Positions 1-11,028 of a DNA stretch of 36,766 bases are shown here, in pieces. The DNA lies in assembly GCA_030540655.1 (NCBI GenBank), contig JAUNVT010000016.1, positions 1-36,766 of the forward strand, given 5' to 3'. Each line of letters starts with the position of its first letter. Within the stretch, counting starts at the first letter, position 1. The notes beneath the pieces are model-generated. The model saw only the letters and a list, made by a program, of their open reading frames with translations, was not told where the DNA came from and searched no databases. The position numbers and the translations under genes are program-made. The DNA is from Rhodobacterales bacterium. GTDB lineage: Bacteria > Pseudomonadota > Alphaproteobacteria > Rhodobacterales > Rhodobacteraceae.

Positions 1-2
1 AT

Positions 3-254
3 TTTCGACCCCATATCTGCCTCAGCAGAAGAGAATCACAGAAAGAAAGCCTTGGAAATCCCGAATCCGATCAGGGCCGATACGCTCTAAACAGATCGGC
101 ACACGATACATTTTTGGAAGCCACACTCAAGGTTAAGGCGCGCAACAGCTATCAGCAGGTCATCTTTCCCAACTCAATCAATGACATGCTTGAGAAAGAC
201 TTCGTGCGGCAAATGGATCCCTTACAAATCGGCGTGCGCCGTTTGCAGCGCTGA
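3..254 (+). CDS. Possible C-terminal fragment of an unknown protein, cut by the window edge
   Basis: An open frame runs from the window edge to a TGA at 252-254, giving 83 codons without a visible start. Its last 40 residues are mixed in composition (ending in IGVRRLQR) and could be the tail of a real protein whose body lies before the window. I do not recognise the family. The IS relic begins about 50 bp further on, so this may equally be the end of a gene damaged by insertion, or a chance open frame. The base composition is less GC-rich than the genes further in. Low certainty. Confidence 0.2.
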   Translation, partial: FRPHICLSRRESQKESLGNPESDQGRYALNRSAHDTFLEATLKVKARNSYQQVIFPNSINDMLEKDFVRQMDPLQIGVRRLQR

Positions 255-299
255 CTTTCGAGGCGAATAAATCCTAAGTGTTCGTCCGATATCATCTCG

Positions 300-672
300 C
301 AGCAGACCATCCGAACCATCCGCAGGGCGTGTGCAGCGGCATCGCGGTTCCGTCCGGATCAATAGCCGTCCTACTCGCCCCATGAGGGCCTAGAGCTTTT
401 TCCGGATGCGCAGTTCCAGCACGGGCCTCGCCGCAAGCGTCCTGAAGATCTTTCGGCCGCTTCCCGTATTGTTCGCGGAGGTCGAGCGGATTGGCCCGCA
501 GGGAGTTCTTTATGCCCTACTTCGCATCCCCGCCCCAGCCTCCGATCTCCGAAAGGGGCAGACCGAAGGGCCGGCTCGCCCCGGCCACTGCCGTCTTACC
601 CTGGTTAACCTTGACGACCGGCGCCGTCCTCCGCTTCGCCGTCCACCGTTTGATATTCTCCTCCATCGTCAT
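300..672 (-). pseudogene. Decayed IS3-like transposase (orfA plus start of orfB)
   Basis: On the minus strand an ATG at 672 opens a frame reading EENIKRWTAKRRTA, then a helix-turn-helix-like stretch ending SEIGGWGGDAK. I recognise this as the small OrfA of a two-ORF, IS3-like alphaproteobacterial element. The frame is broken by TAG at 517-519, 51 codons in. It then continues as LRANPLDLREQYGK. A one-base insertion in the C run near 423-427 shifts the frame to LELRIRKKL, which hits TAG at 390-392. About 30-90 bp further on, PDGTAMPLHTPCGWFG resembles the start of the OrfB half (usually ...LCRWFG). After about 300 the similarity stops, so most of OrfB is deleted. Family assignment is from memory; the disruptions are visible directly. 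This is an inactive relic. Confidence 0.6.
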
Positions 673-1132
673 ACGCAGTGATACCTTCTCCTATGTCGCA
701 TAAGCAGTTTTCACGGGGTTGATACAAGTGCGCTGCACGCTCGTTTTTCCAGAGCTGCCGCGAAAAAAGCAGTTGGGCGGGCGGAAGCCCCCGTCACGCC
801 TGAAGCTGTCAGCCGCGATGGGGGCTTCCGGGCAGGTGCGATCAAGCTTATCGGTCGGGCAGATCCGGCGTCTCGGAGCCGCCCCCACTAGGAAAGGAAA
901 GCTCCACCCGCATCGCACGTTCCGTGACTCGTTGAGCGCCCGGAATGCGGATATCTCGTTGCTGAGTCTGGTGCGGTGCTTTCAGATGCGGCGGATATCC
1001 AATTTCATCCCGCGTCTGCCGACAAAATAGCGACTTGGAAGCGGAGCGCCGGTAGTCCGCCTGCTTGCCAAGGCAAGGAGCAGGCTTGGAATCGGGCTAT
1101 GCTTCTGTGGTCAGGAAAATTTGCAGCGACCG
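673..1132. other. Gene-free stretch between IS relic and atp terminator
   Basis: I see no convincing coding region here on either strand. The part next to 672 carries the relic's upstream sequence, including a GGAGAAGG about 12 bases before the orfA ATG, and probably one IS end near 720-740, whose exact position I cannot fix. The rest holds the palindrome at 782-830 and a weaker inverted repeat near 1059-1083 (CCTGCT/AGCAGG). Confidence 0.5.
782..830. repeat. 49-bp imperfect palindrome
   Basis: The two arms start with the 11-bp perfect inverted repeat CGGAAGCCCCC / GGGGGCTTCCG and continue inward, so that 22 positions pair with one G-T and two mismatches, leaving a 5-base loop (AGCTG). No T run follows on either strand, so it is not a standard intrinsic terminator. 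It lies just upstream of the IS3-like relic. It could be a REP-like intergenic palindrome, the end of a second element, or a structured RNA. Confidence 0.6.
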
Positions 1133-1175
1133 AAAAAAGATCTCGGATATTCAAACCCGTCAGATTTCCGAGGTC
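1133..1175 (-). terminator. Intrinsic terminator of the atp operon
   Basis: Sixty-two bases past the atpC stop, the minus strand forms a 9-bp stem (GACCTCGGA with TCCGAGATC, one G-U pair) around a 19-base loop, followed directly by six T residues. The position and T run fit a rho-independent terminator for atpHAGDC. The loop is longer than usual. Confidence 0.6.
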
Positions 1176-1236
1176 CGGGATGAGAGGGCTGATGACGATA
1201 TGCGAGGCAACCATTCCTCGATCGGTGAAGGCGGAT

Positions 1237-1662
1237 TCAGTAACCGGTGAGCCCCATGTGGTCGCCCATTGCCACCATATCGGCCAGCAGTTTAGCAGCA
1301 TCATCCACCGGGCCGGGCTCGTTCTTGAATGTTTCCTGCGCGCGGATCAGACGCTCATTCGCGTGGGCGACAAGCGTCTTGAAATGGTCCTGAGTCATGT
1401 CGCTGCGATGGATTGCCTGTTCGGCCAGTATCGACACGCTATCAGCGTTGATCTCCGCAAAGCCGCCAGTGACGGCGTATTCATCCTCGCCCTGGTCCGA
1501 AAGGACACGGACGATGCCGGGGCGCAGGGTGGTGATCAAAGGCGCATGATTGGCCATTGCCGTCAGATCACCCTCGGCCCCGGGAATTTGCACTTCGCGC
1601 GCCTGAACCGATGTCAGAAGGCGCTCGGGCGATACCAGATCGAATTGCACTGTTTCAGCCAT
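1237..1662 (-). CDS. atpC: F1 ATP synthase epsilon subunit
   Basis: The epsilon subunit (141 aa) sits in the central stalk of F1, links gamma to the c-ring and can inhibit ATP hydrolysis. The N-terminal beta-sandwich reads [12 protein letters not shown] near residues 5-16, followed by [18 protein letters not shown] helical hairpin with [17 protein letters not shown] lies in the C-terminal third. Length and layout fit the alphaproteobacterial family. The start is fixed by AAGGAGG six bases before the ATG. It is the last gene of the operon, separated from atpD by a hairpin and followed by a terminator. Confidence 0.95.
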   Translation of the reverse strand: MAETVQFDLVSPERLLTSVQAREVQIPGAEGDLTAMANHAPLITTLRPGIVRVLSDQGEDEYAVTGGFAEINADSVSILAEQAIHRSDMTQDHFKTLVAHANERLIRAQETFKNEPGPVDDAAKLLADMVAMGDHMGLTGY

Positions 1663-1689
1663 GGTTGGCCTCCTTCAATTGGGCACAAT

Positions 1690-1711
1690 GCCGGACCGAA
1701 GGCGGTCCGGC
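1690..1711 (-). promoter_or_regulatory. Intercistronic hairpin between atpD and atpC
   Basis: Seven bases after the atpD stop, the sequence forms a perfect 9-bp stem (GCCGGACCG / CGGTCCGGC) with a 4-base loop (CCTT in the mRNA). No T run follows, so read-through to atpC is expected. Such hairpins often mark mRNA processing or 3'-end protection sites. Here it may help set beta above epsilon, since F1 needs three beta per epsilon. The hairpin is seen directly; its role is inferred. Confidence 0.5.
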
Positions 1712-1718
1712 TGGGTCA

Positions 1719-4045
<2,327 letters not shown>

Positions 4046-4067
4046 TGCCTTGCGTCCTTTCCCTTAA

Positions 4068-5606
<1,539 letters not shown>

Positions 5607-6167
5607 TTATCCGACCTCTTTCATTGAATTCTGGAGCGATGCAAGCCTGGAGCGGATCGACGTGTCGATCATCTTCGAGCCCACCTTTACGATAAGACCG
5701 CCGACAAGGCTTTCATCTACGGTCGCATTGATCTTGACAGTCTTACCGACATTCTCGGTCAGCGTTCTGGTCAACTTTTCGGCCTGCGTCTTGGTCAGGG
5801 TCTTCGCGCTGGTCACGTCTGCCTGCACTTCGCCCTTTTCGGTCGCGATCAGGGAACGGAGCTGCGCGATCAACTGGGGCATCGCGAACAGGCGGCGCTT
5901 CTGCGCCATCAGGCTCAGCCCGTTGGACAGCGCGGGCATCAAGGCGAGGTGTCTTGCAATTGCAGATATTGCCTTGCCCTGCTCGTCCCTCCCCAGAACA
6001 GGGCTGGAAATGACGCCGCGCAGGTCACTGCTGACGTTCAGGGCCTCTGCGAGGGCGTCAACGCCAGTCTCCAGCTCGGGCAAGCCATTGCTTTCTTGGG
6101 CTATCTCGAAAATTGCAGTCGCATAGCGTTCGGCAATACCCGAGGAGATCGAAGCTGGTTCGGACAC
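5607..6167 (-). CDS. atpH: F1 ATP synthase delta subunit
   Basis: The delta subunit (186 aa) joins the top of the F1 head to the peripheral stalk. The N-terminal helical domain begins SEPASISSGIAERYATAIFEIA, here cited as residues 2-23, and the C-terminal part has VDESLVGGLIVKVGSKMIDTSI, the family signature near residues 150-175. I start it at the GTG at 6167: an AAAGG at 6174-6178 lies six bases upstream, the length is that of related proteins, and a longer open frame upstream would run through the leader hairpin and promoter. It is the first gene of atpHAGDC. The Fo genes (atpIBEF) are not in the window, as is normal in this order. Confidence 0.92.
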   Translation of the reverse strand: MSEPASISSGIAERYATAIFEIAQESNGLPELETGVDALAEALNVSSDLRGVISSPVLGRDEQGKAISAIARHLALMPALSNGLSLMAQKRRLFAMPQLIAQLRSLIATEKGEVQADVTSAKTLTKTQAEKLTRTLTENVGKTVKINATVDESLVGGLIVKVGSKMIDTSIRSRLASLQNSMKEVG

Positions 6168-6190
6168 ATCCACCCTTTCGACAATCAGGC

Positions 6191-6222
6191 CCCTGCGACA
6201 GACGAGGAAACGTCTGAGGGGC
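6191..6222 (-). promoter_or_regulatory. Hairpin in the atp operon leader
   Basis: In the untranslated leader, 24 bases before the atpH GTG, an inner stem CAGACG/CGTCTG with a TTTCCT loop is enclosed by CCCCT/AGGGG. It could stabilise the mRNA end or control access to the weak atpH start. The structure is seen directly; the function is inferred. Confidence 0.4.
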
Positions 6223-6264
6223 ATTGGTGAGTATCGGTTACTCTTATCACTGTAATCCGGCGTG

Positions 6265-6293
6265 GGTCTAGCAGAGCATTGGCCGCCTCGCAA
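6265..6293 (-). promoter_or_regulatory. Sigma-70-type promoter of atpHAGDC
   Basis: Minus strand: -35 TTGCGA at 6288-6293, spacer 17, -10 TAGACC at 6265-6270, predicting a start near 6258 and a leader of about 90 bases. The form matches other promoters in this window. Confidence 0.45.
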
Positions 6294-6535
6294 GTTGCTT
6301 GGCAGATGCCATGCGGCGAAGATTTATATTTATATTCAGTATGTTATGAATGATTGCGTTAACGCTGTGACTTTTCTGCTTCAAAAAAACGTCAAGAGAG
6401 CCGAGCGGGTGACGATTCTGCCACCTGTCAGGCTCTTAGTGTTTGCGCTAACCACGTTTTAAGAGCATTTGCGTTCCGACACCAGCAGTTTGCCTGCCCC
6501 GTCATTCACGATCCGGTGAGTGGCGACACGTCGCG
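6294..6535. other. AT-rich gap upstream of the atp promoter, with two inverted repeats
   Basis: No gene is seen. The stretch 6320-6350 is strikingly AT-rich for this genome. It contains the perfect 10-bp palindrome GCGTTAACGC at 6356-6365 and an inverted repeat GCTCTTA/TAAGAGC at 6432-6466 with a 21-base spacer. The second could end the methyltransferase transcript (it has no clean T run) or bind a regulator. The first could be an operator for the atp promoter. Confidence 0.35.
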
Positions 6536-7282
6536 TCACGCCCGCCCCGCTACTGGCTTGGGGCGCGGACTGAGCACCTCCAGCGGGTTGCGCACCGAGG
6601 AGCGCAGACCCGGCCCGCGGGGCGCCTGCACCCGTTTTGTCGCCTCGATCATCAGGACGCCACCCGATACGACGACTGACAGGTTGCCGCCCAGCCGCTC
6701 CCACATGCCGGCCGTCTGCCGCCAGAACCTGCGGGTGCTGGGCGGCTGATAAAGCGCGGTCATATGACGTTCAGGCAGGAAGCCATGGGATTTCAGCAGA
6801 GTCTCCAACTGGGTCTGGCTGTAGGGACGTCCCGATCCGAAGGGCGTGCGGTCATTGCGCGACCAGAGCCCGGCGCGGTTGGGCACGACGAACAGCGCCG
6901 AGCCGCCCGGTCCCAGCGCACGCCAGCATTCGTTCAGAAGATCGGCCGGATGGTCGCTCGCCTCCAGCGCGTGCATGACCAGCAGCTTGTCTACGAGCCC
7001 TGTATCGATCGGCCATGATGTCTCCTCGCACAGGACGGATATGTTGGGCATGTATTGCGGCCAGGCCATCACCCCCTGCGGGCCCGGCATCAACGCGATG
7101 ACCCGCCTTGCATCCTGCAAATAAGGCCGCAGGAACGGAACCGCGAAGCCAAATCCCACAACGGTCTGCCCCTTGGCTTCGGGCCAGACGCGGGCGATCT
7201 CGATACGCACGGTTTTCTGCACAGCGCGGCCCAACGTGCTGCGGTAATAGAAATTACGTAACTCCTGCACGTCGACATGCAT
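6536..7282 (-). CDS. Class I SAM-dependent methyltransferase, substrate unknown
   Basis: A 248-aa protein of the Methyltransf_11 type. The SAM-binding core shows [11 protein letters not shown] (residues 41-51) in place of the usual GxGxG loop, [11 protein letters not shown] after strand 2, [10 protein letters not shown] at the strand 4 region, and [17 protein letters not shown] (about 126-142), typical of this family. The C-terminal tail of about 30 residues is proline- and arginine-rich and looks disordered. It is divergent from gloB with a 97-bp shared gap. I can name neither substrate nor gene. Confidence 0.75.
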   Translation of the reverse strand: MHVDVQELRNFYYRSTLGRAVQKTVRIEIARVWPEAKGQTVVGFGFAVPFLRPYLQDARRVIALMPGPQGVMAWPQYMPNISVLCEETSWPIDTGLVDKLLVMHALEASDHPADLLNECWRALGPGGSALFVVPNRAGLWSRNDRTPFGSGRPYSQTQLETLLKSHGFLPERHMTALYQPPSTRRFWRQTAGMWERLGGNLSVVVSGGVLMIEATKRVQAPRGPGLRSSVRNPLEVLSPRPKPVAGRA

Positions 7283-7379
7283 TGCAGTGCTGCCCTTGAT
7301 CCGTCAGTCTGAACCCTAGCTTAGATGTAGCGGCGCGAAAATACCCAAGCGCCCGGTTCCAACTCTGCGGAGGCGCAAG

Positions 7380-8147
7380 ATGCCGTTCGAAATACTGACC
7401 ATCCCCTGTCTTGCGGACAACTACGCCTTCCTCGCACATGACGCGGATAGCGGAAAGACGCTGTGCGTCGATGTTCCCGAGACGGCGCCGGTCCTGCAGG
7501 CGCTGGAGCAGACTGGCTGGACACTGAGCCACGTTTTGCTCACCCATCATCACGCGGATCATGTTCAGGGGCTGCGCGATCTGCTGGCAGCACATCCGGC
7601 AACGGTAATCGGCGCAGCAGCCGACGCGCATCGGCTGCCGCCACTTGATATTGCCGTCGGCGAAGGAGATACGATAGAAATAGGCCATCAGGCCGGTCAT
7701 GTGATTGACGTCTCTGGCCATACCGTGGGCCATATTGCCGTTCATTTCCCAGCCAGCCACGCCGTGTTCACCGCTGACAGCCTCATGGCGCTGGGATGCG
7801 GCCGTCTCTTTGAGGGTACTGCAGATCAGATGTGGGACTCGCTTCAGAAGCTGATGCATCTGCCGCCTGATACCATTGTCTATTCCGGTCACGAATATAC
7901 GAGCGCCAACGCGAAATTTGCGCTCAGCGTTGATCCGGACAATTCCGCGCTTATATCTCGTTCAAAGGCGATTGACGCGGCCCGCGAGCAGGGTCGCCCC
8001 ACCGTCCCCTCAACCCTGGCCGAGGAATTGGCCACCAACCCGTTTCTGCGCGCTGAAGACCCCACGATCCGCTCCCGTCTGGCCATGCAGGACGAAACCG
8101 ACGCCGCCGTCTTTGCTGAAATCCGCAAACGCAAGGACAAGTTTTGA
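7380..8147 (+). CDS. gloB: Hydroxyacylglutathione hydrolase (glyoxalase II)
   Basis: A 255-aa metallo-beta-lactamase-fold enzyme that hydrolyses S-D-lactoylglutathione to D-lactate and glutathione, the second step of methylglyoxal detoxification. The binuclear metal motif THHHADH is at residues 55-61, followed by SGHTVGHIAVH near 110-120, FTADSLMALGCGRLFEGT near 130-147, and the C-terminal SGHEYT, where family members bind metal and glutathione. The length is typical. An ATG preceded by GCGGAGG supports the start. The opposite-strand methyltransferase shares the upstream gap. Confidence 0.92.
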   Translation: MPFEILTIPCLADNYAFLAHDADSGKTLCVDVPETAPVLQALEQTGWTLSHVLLTHHHADHVQGLRDLLAAHPATVIGAAADAHRLPPLDIAVGEGDTIEIGHQAGHVIDVSGHTVGHIAVHFPASHAVFTADSLMALGCGRLFEGTADQMWDSLQKLMHLPPDTIVYSGHEYTSANAKFALSVDPDNSALISRSKAIDAAREQGRPTVPSTLAEELATNPFLRAEDPTIRSRLAMQDETDAAVFAEIRKRKDKF

Positions 8148-8209
8148 CCTCCAACGCCGAGACGTACAGGCTCCCGGACAGATATTCTGCCGCGCCGTGC
8201 GAAATAACA

Positions 8210-8237
8210 CTTGAAGCTGTGGCTTTATCGACCAAAC
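8210..8237 (+). promoter_or_regulatory. Possible heat-shock (RpoH-type) promoter of clpA
   Basis: CTTGAA at 8210-8215, a 16-base spacer and CCAAAC at 8232-8237, about 60 bases before the clpA start. This resembles sigma-32 promoters (CTTGAA then CCCAT-like). The -10 match is imperfect. No good sigma-70 promoter was seen in the 152-bp gap. Confidence 0.3.
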
Positions 8238-8299
8238 CTTAAGGTTATCAGGCCAGACTGGTCTCTGACCCGCGACACCAGACAAGAAGGAGCACAGAC

Positions 8300-10624
8300 G
8301 TGCCTTCATTCTCGACCACACTGGAACAGGCTATCCACGCTGCATTGGCGCTGGCCAACGCGCGGCAACATGAATTCGCCACGCTGGAGCATCTTCTGCT
8401 GGCGCTTGTGGATGAAGCCGACGCGAATCGCGTGCTGAAGGCATGCAGCGTCGACACCGAGGATCTGCGCAGCACGCTTGTTGAATTCATCGACGACGAG
8501 CTGTCGAACCTTGTCACCGAAATCGAAGGATCGGAGGCCGTTCCGACCGCTGCGTTCCAGCGCGTCATCCAGCGGGCCGCGATCCATGTCCAGTCTTCGG
8601 GCAGGACCGAAGTGACCGGCGCAAACGTGCTGGTTGCCATCTTTGCCGAGCGCGAGAGCAATGCCGCCTATTTCCTGCAGGAGCAGGACATGACGCGCTA
8701 TGACGCGGTCAATTTTATCGCTCACGGCGTTGCAAAGAACCCATCCTTTGGAGAGGCGCGCCCGGTGCAGGGTGCCGACAGCGAAAGTCAAGGCAAACGG
8801 CAGGAACCGGGAGCCGTCGAACAGGGTGAATCTGCACTTTCAAAGTACTGCGTCGATCTGAACGAAAAATCCCGCACTGGCGACATTGACCCGCTCATTG
8901 GCCGTGCCGACGAGGTGGAGCGTTGCATCCAGGTACTTTGCCGCCGCCGCAAGAACAACCCCCTTTTGGTAGGGGATCCCGGAGTGGGAAAAACTGCCAT
9001 CGCTGAAGGTCTGGCCTACAAGATCGTGCGGGGTGAAACGCCAGAGATCCTGTCGAAAACCACCATTTATTCGCTCGATATGGGCGCGCTTCTGGCTGGA
9101 ACCCGCTACCGCGGTGATTTCGAGGAACGGCTGAAAGCAGTGATGACAGAGATGGAGAATCACCGCGATGCGGTACTCTTCATTGATGAGATTCACACCA
9201 TCATCGGCGCGGGCGCGACATCCGGCGGTGCGATGGATGCCTCCAATCTTCTGAAACCTGCGCTTCAAGGTGGCAAACTGCGCTGCATGGGTTCCACCAC
9301 CTACAAGGAGTTCCGCCAGCACTTTGAAAAGGACCGCGCGCTGTCCCGCCGGTTCCAGAAAATTGACGTGGTCGAGCCGTCGGTCGAGGATTCGATCAAG
9401 ATCCTTAAGGGCCTCAAGCCTTATTTCGAAGAGCATCACAGCGTCAAATATACCAATGAGGCGATCAAGACCGCCGTGGATCTGTCGGCGCGCTACATCA
9501 ATGACCGCAAGCTGCCCGACAAGGCAATCGACGTGATTGATGAGGCGGGCGCAGCACAACACCTGATCGTGGCGTCCAAGCGGCGCAAAAGCATTGGCGT
9601 GAAGGAGATTGAAGCAGTCGTTGCCAAGATTGCCCGTATCCCGCCGAAGAACGTCTCGAAAGATGATGCGGCTGTGCTGCGCGATCTGGAAACCTCCCTC
9701 AAGCGGGTCGTGTTTGGTCAGGACGCCGCAATCGAGGCCCTCAGTTCAGCCATCAAACTGGCGCGCGCCGGGCTGCGTGAGCCGGAAAAGCCGATTGGCA
9801 ATTACCTCTTTGCTGGGCCGACAGGCGTGGGCAAGACCGAGGTCGCCAAGCAATTGGCCGATACGCTAGGGGTCGAGTTGATCCGTTTCGACATGTCGGA
9901 ATACATGGAGAAACACGCAGTATCGCGTCTGATCGGCGCGCCTCCGGGCTATGTCGGCTTCGATCAAGGCGGCATGCTGACTGACGGTGTGGACCAGCAC
10001 CCACATTGTGTGCTTTTGCTGGACGAAATCGAAAAAGCGCACCCCGATGTGTTCAACATCCTGCTTCAGGTCATGGATCACGGCACGCTGACCGACCATA
10101 ATGGCCGTTCCGTCGACTTCCGCAATGTCATCCTGATCATGACATCTAACGCCGGTGCCTCTGAAATGGCGAAATCCGCGATTGGCTTTGGCCGCGACCG
10201 GCGTGAGGGTGAGGATACCGCTGCGATCGAACGAACATTCACTCCGGAGTTTCGCAACCGGCTGGATGCGGTTATCTCCTTCGGCGCACTGCCCAAGGAA
10301 GTGATCATGCAGGTGGTCGAGAAGTTCGTGCTTCAGCTCGAAGCGCAATTGATGGACCGCAATGTGACCATCGAATTGACAGAGCCTGCCGCCGAATGGC
10401 TTGCCGACAAGGGCTATGATGACAAGATGGGTGCACGCCCCCTCGCCCGCGTCATCCAGGAGCATATCAAGAAGCCGCTGGCTGAAGAGCTTCTTTTTGG
10501 CAAGCTGGCGAAGGGCGGCGTCGTCAAGGTGGGAGTGAAGAACGGCAAGATAGATCTGCAAATCAACGGCCCGGATACCCCGCGCCTGAGCGGCAAGAAG
10601 CCTCCGCTTTTGACCGCAGACTGA
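8300..10624 (+). CDS. clpA: ATP-dependent Clp protease, ATPase subunit ClpA
   Basis: A 774-aa AAA+ unfoldase that feeds substrates into ClpP. The N-domain (about 1-145) has the two-repeat Clp_N helices. AAA module 1 has Walker A GDPGVGKT at 225-232 and Walker B AVLFIDE at 291-297. Module 2 has Walker A GPTGVGKT at 506-513 and Walker B VLLLDE at 571-576. The ClpP-docking loop IGF is at 628-630 and the D2-small domain follows. There is no ClpB-type middle coiled coil. The start is GTG at 8300 with AAGAAGGAG 7-15 bases upstream. clpS, often adjacent elsewhere, is not here; the gap to gloB is only 152 bp. Confidence 0.95.
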   Translation: MPSFSTTLEQAIHAALALANARQHEFATLEHLLLALVDEADANRVLKACSVDTEDLRSTLVEFIDDELSNLVTEIEGSEAVPTAAFQRVIQRAAIHVQSSGRTEVTGANVLVAIFAERESNAAYFLQEQDMTRYDAVNFIAHGVAKNPSFGEARPVQGADSESQGKRQEPGAVEQGESALSKYCVDLNEKSRTGDIDPLIGRADEVERCIQVLCRRRKNNPLLVGDPGVGKTAIAEGLAYKIVRGETPEILSKTTIYSLDMGALLAGTRYRGDFEERLKAVMTEMENHRDAVLFIDEIHTIIGAGATSGGAMDASNLLKPALQGGKLRCMGSTTYKEFRQHFEKDRALSRRFQKIDVVEPSVEDSIKILKGLKPYFEEHHSVKYTNEAIKTAVDLSARYINDRKLPDKAIDVIDEAGAAQHLIVASKRRKSIGVKEIEAVVAKIARIPPKNVSKDDAAVLRDLETSLKRVVFGQDAAIEALSSAIKLARAGLREPEKPIGNYLFAGPTGVGKTEVAKQLADTLGVELIRFDMSEYMEKHAVSRLIGAPPGYVGFDQGGMLTDGVDQHPHCVLLLDEIEKAHPDVFNILLQVMDHGTLTDHNGRSVDFRNVILIMTSNAGASEMAKSAIGFGRDRREGEDTAAIERTFTPEFRNRLDAVISFGALPKEVIMQVVEKFVLQLEAQLMDRNVTIELTEPAAEWLADKGYDDKMGARPLARVIQEHIKKPLAEELLFGKLAKGGVVKVGVKNGKIDLQINGPDTPRLSGKKPPLLTAD

Positions 10625-10636
10625 TGATGCATCATG

Positions 10637-10659
10637 GCGCTAGCCCCTGTGGCTGGCGC
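10637..10659 (+). terminator. Probable clpA terminator hairpin
   Basis: A 9-bp stem GCGCTAGCC/GGCTGGCGC (one G-U pair) with a 5-base loop lies 13 bases after the clpA stop. A short TTTT follows only 9 bases later, so it is a weak intrinsic terminator at best. A 12-bp perfect palindrome ATGATGCATCAT (10624-10635) directly precedes it. Confidence 0.45.
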
Positions 10660-10794
10660 AGAAGCACCTTTTAACTTGACCGCGCATCTTTCCCGGCCGG
10701 AAAGCGGGCCCTCGATCGTACTATCCTACCCATCTCTCCCGTCGATTACGGGCTAAAAATTGTGCCGGGAGCCTTCTGTATCATCACTTTGTCA

Positions 10795-10844
10795 TGCACC
10801 CCCCCCCTCAGCGATCTTGGCCGAGGCTGCTGAAGGGGGGGGCA
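10795..10844. repeat. Large GC-rich hairpin with opposed C9 and G8 tracts
   Basis: TCAGC/GCTGA (10808-10812 with 10829-10833) closes a loop of 16 bases and is extended by a run of nine C (10799-10807) against eight G (10835-10842). It lies in the gap between clpA (+) and the MotB-like gene (-). No T run follows on either strand. It could stop transcription from either side or be part of an unrecognised RNA. The homopolymers are prone to slippage and sequencing error. Confidence 0.45.
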
Positions 10845-10958
10845 CGGTGTGTTAGCCTTGTAAAGTTCGTTTGGTCTGTGTTGTGCCGGCACCCTCTCCC
10901 TTCAGCGTCCGGAGCAGTTGAATGTGGCCGACAACGGCCCCGGAGCGGAAGGAGGAGT

Positions 10959-11000
10959 ATGGCTACGCTACCGCACGATTGGCTCATCGGCATAACTTGA
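10959..11000 (+). CDS. Candidate 13-codon ORF with a strong ribosome binding site
   Basis: An ATG at 10959 is preceded by GGAAGGAGGAG with ideal spacing, one of the best Shine-Dalgarno sequences in the window, and the frame ends with TGA after 13 residues (MATLPHDWLIGIT). A small hairpin GGCCG-ACAA-CGGCC (10926-10939) lies just upstream. It converges on the MotB-like gene, 28 bases away, so it is not the leader of a following gene. It may be a microprotein, the surviving start of a lost gene, or chance. I do not recognise it. Confidence 0.25.
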   Translation: MATLPHDWLIGIT

Positions 11001-11028
11001 ATGAATTATGCGCGTTATGCGTGCAATC

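Noticed and set aside
6168-6293. N-terminal extension of AtpH
   Set aside because: It would run through the leader hairpin and the -35 element and would make the protein about 42 residues longer than its family.
10625-11028. tmRNA, SRP RNA or RNase P RNA in the structured gap
   Set aside because: I looked for their conserved core motifs (for example GGAAG...GCAGCC of SRP RNA and the RNase P core) and did not find them.
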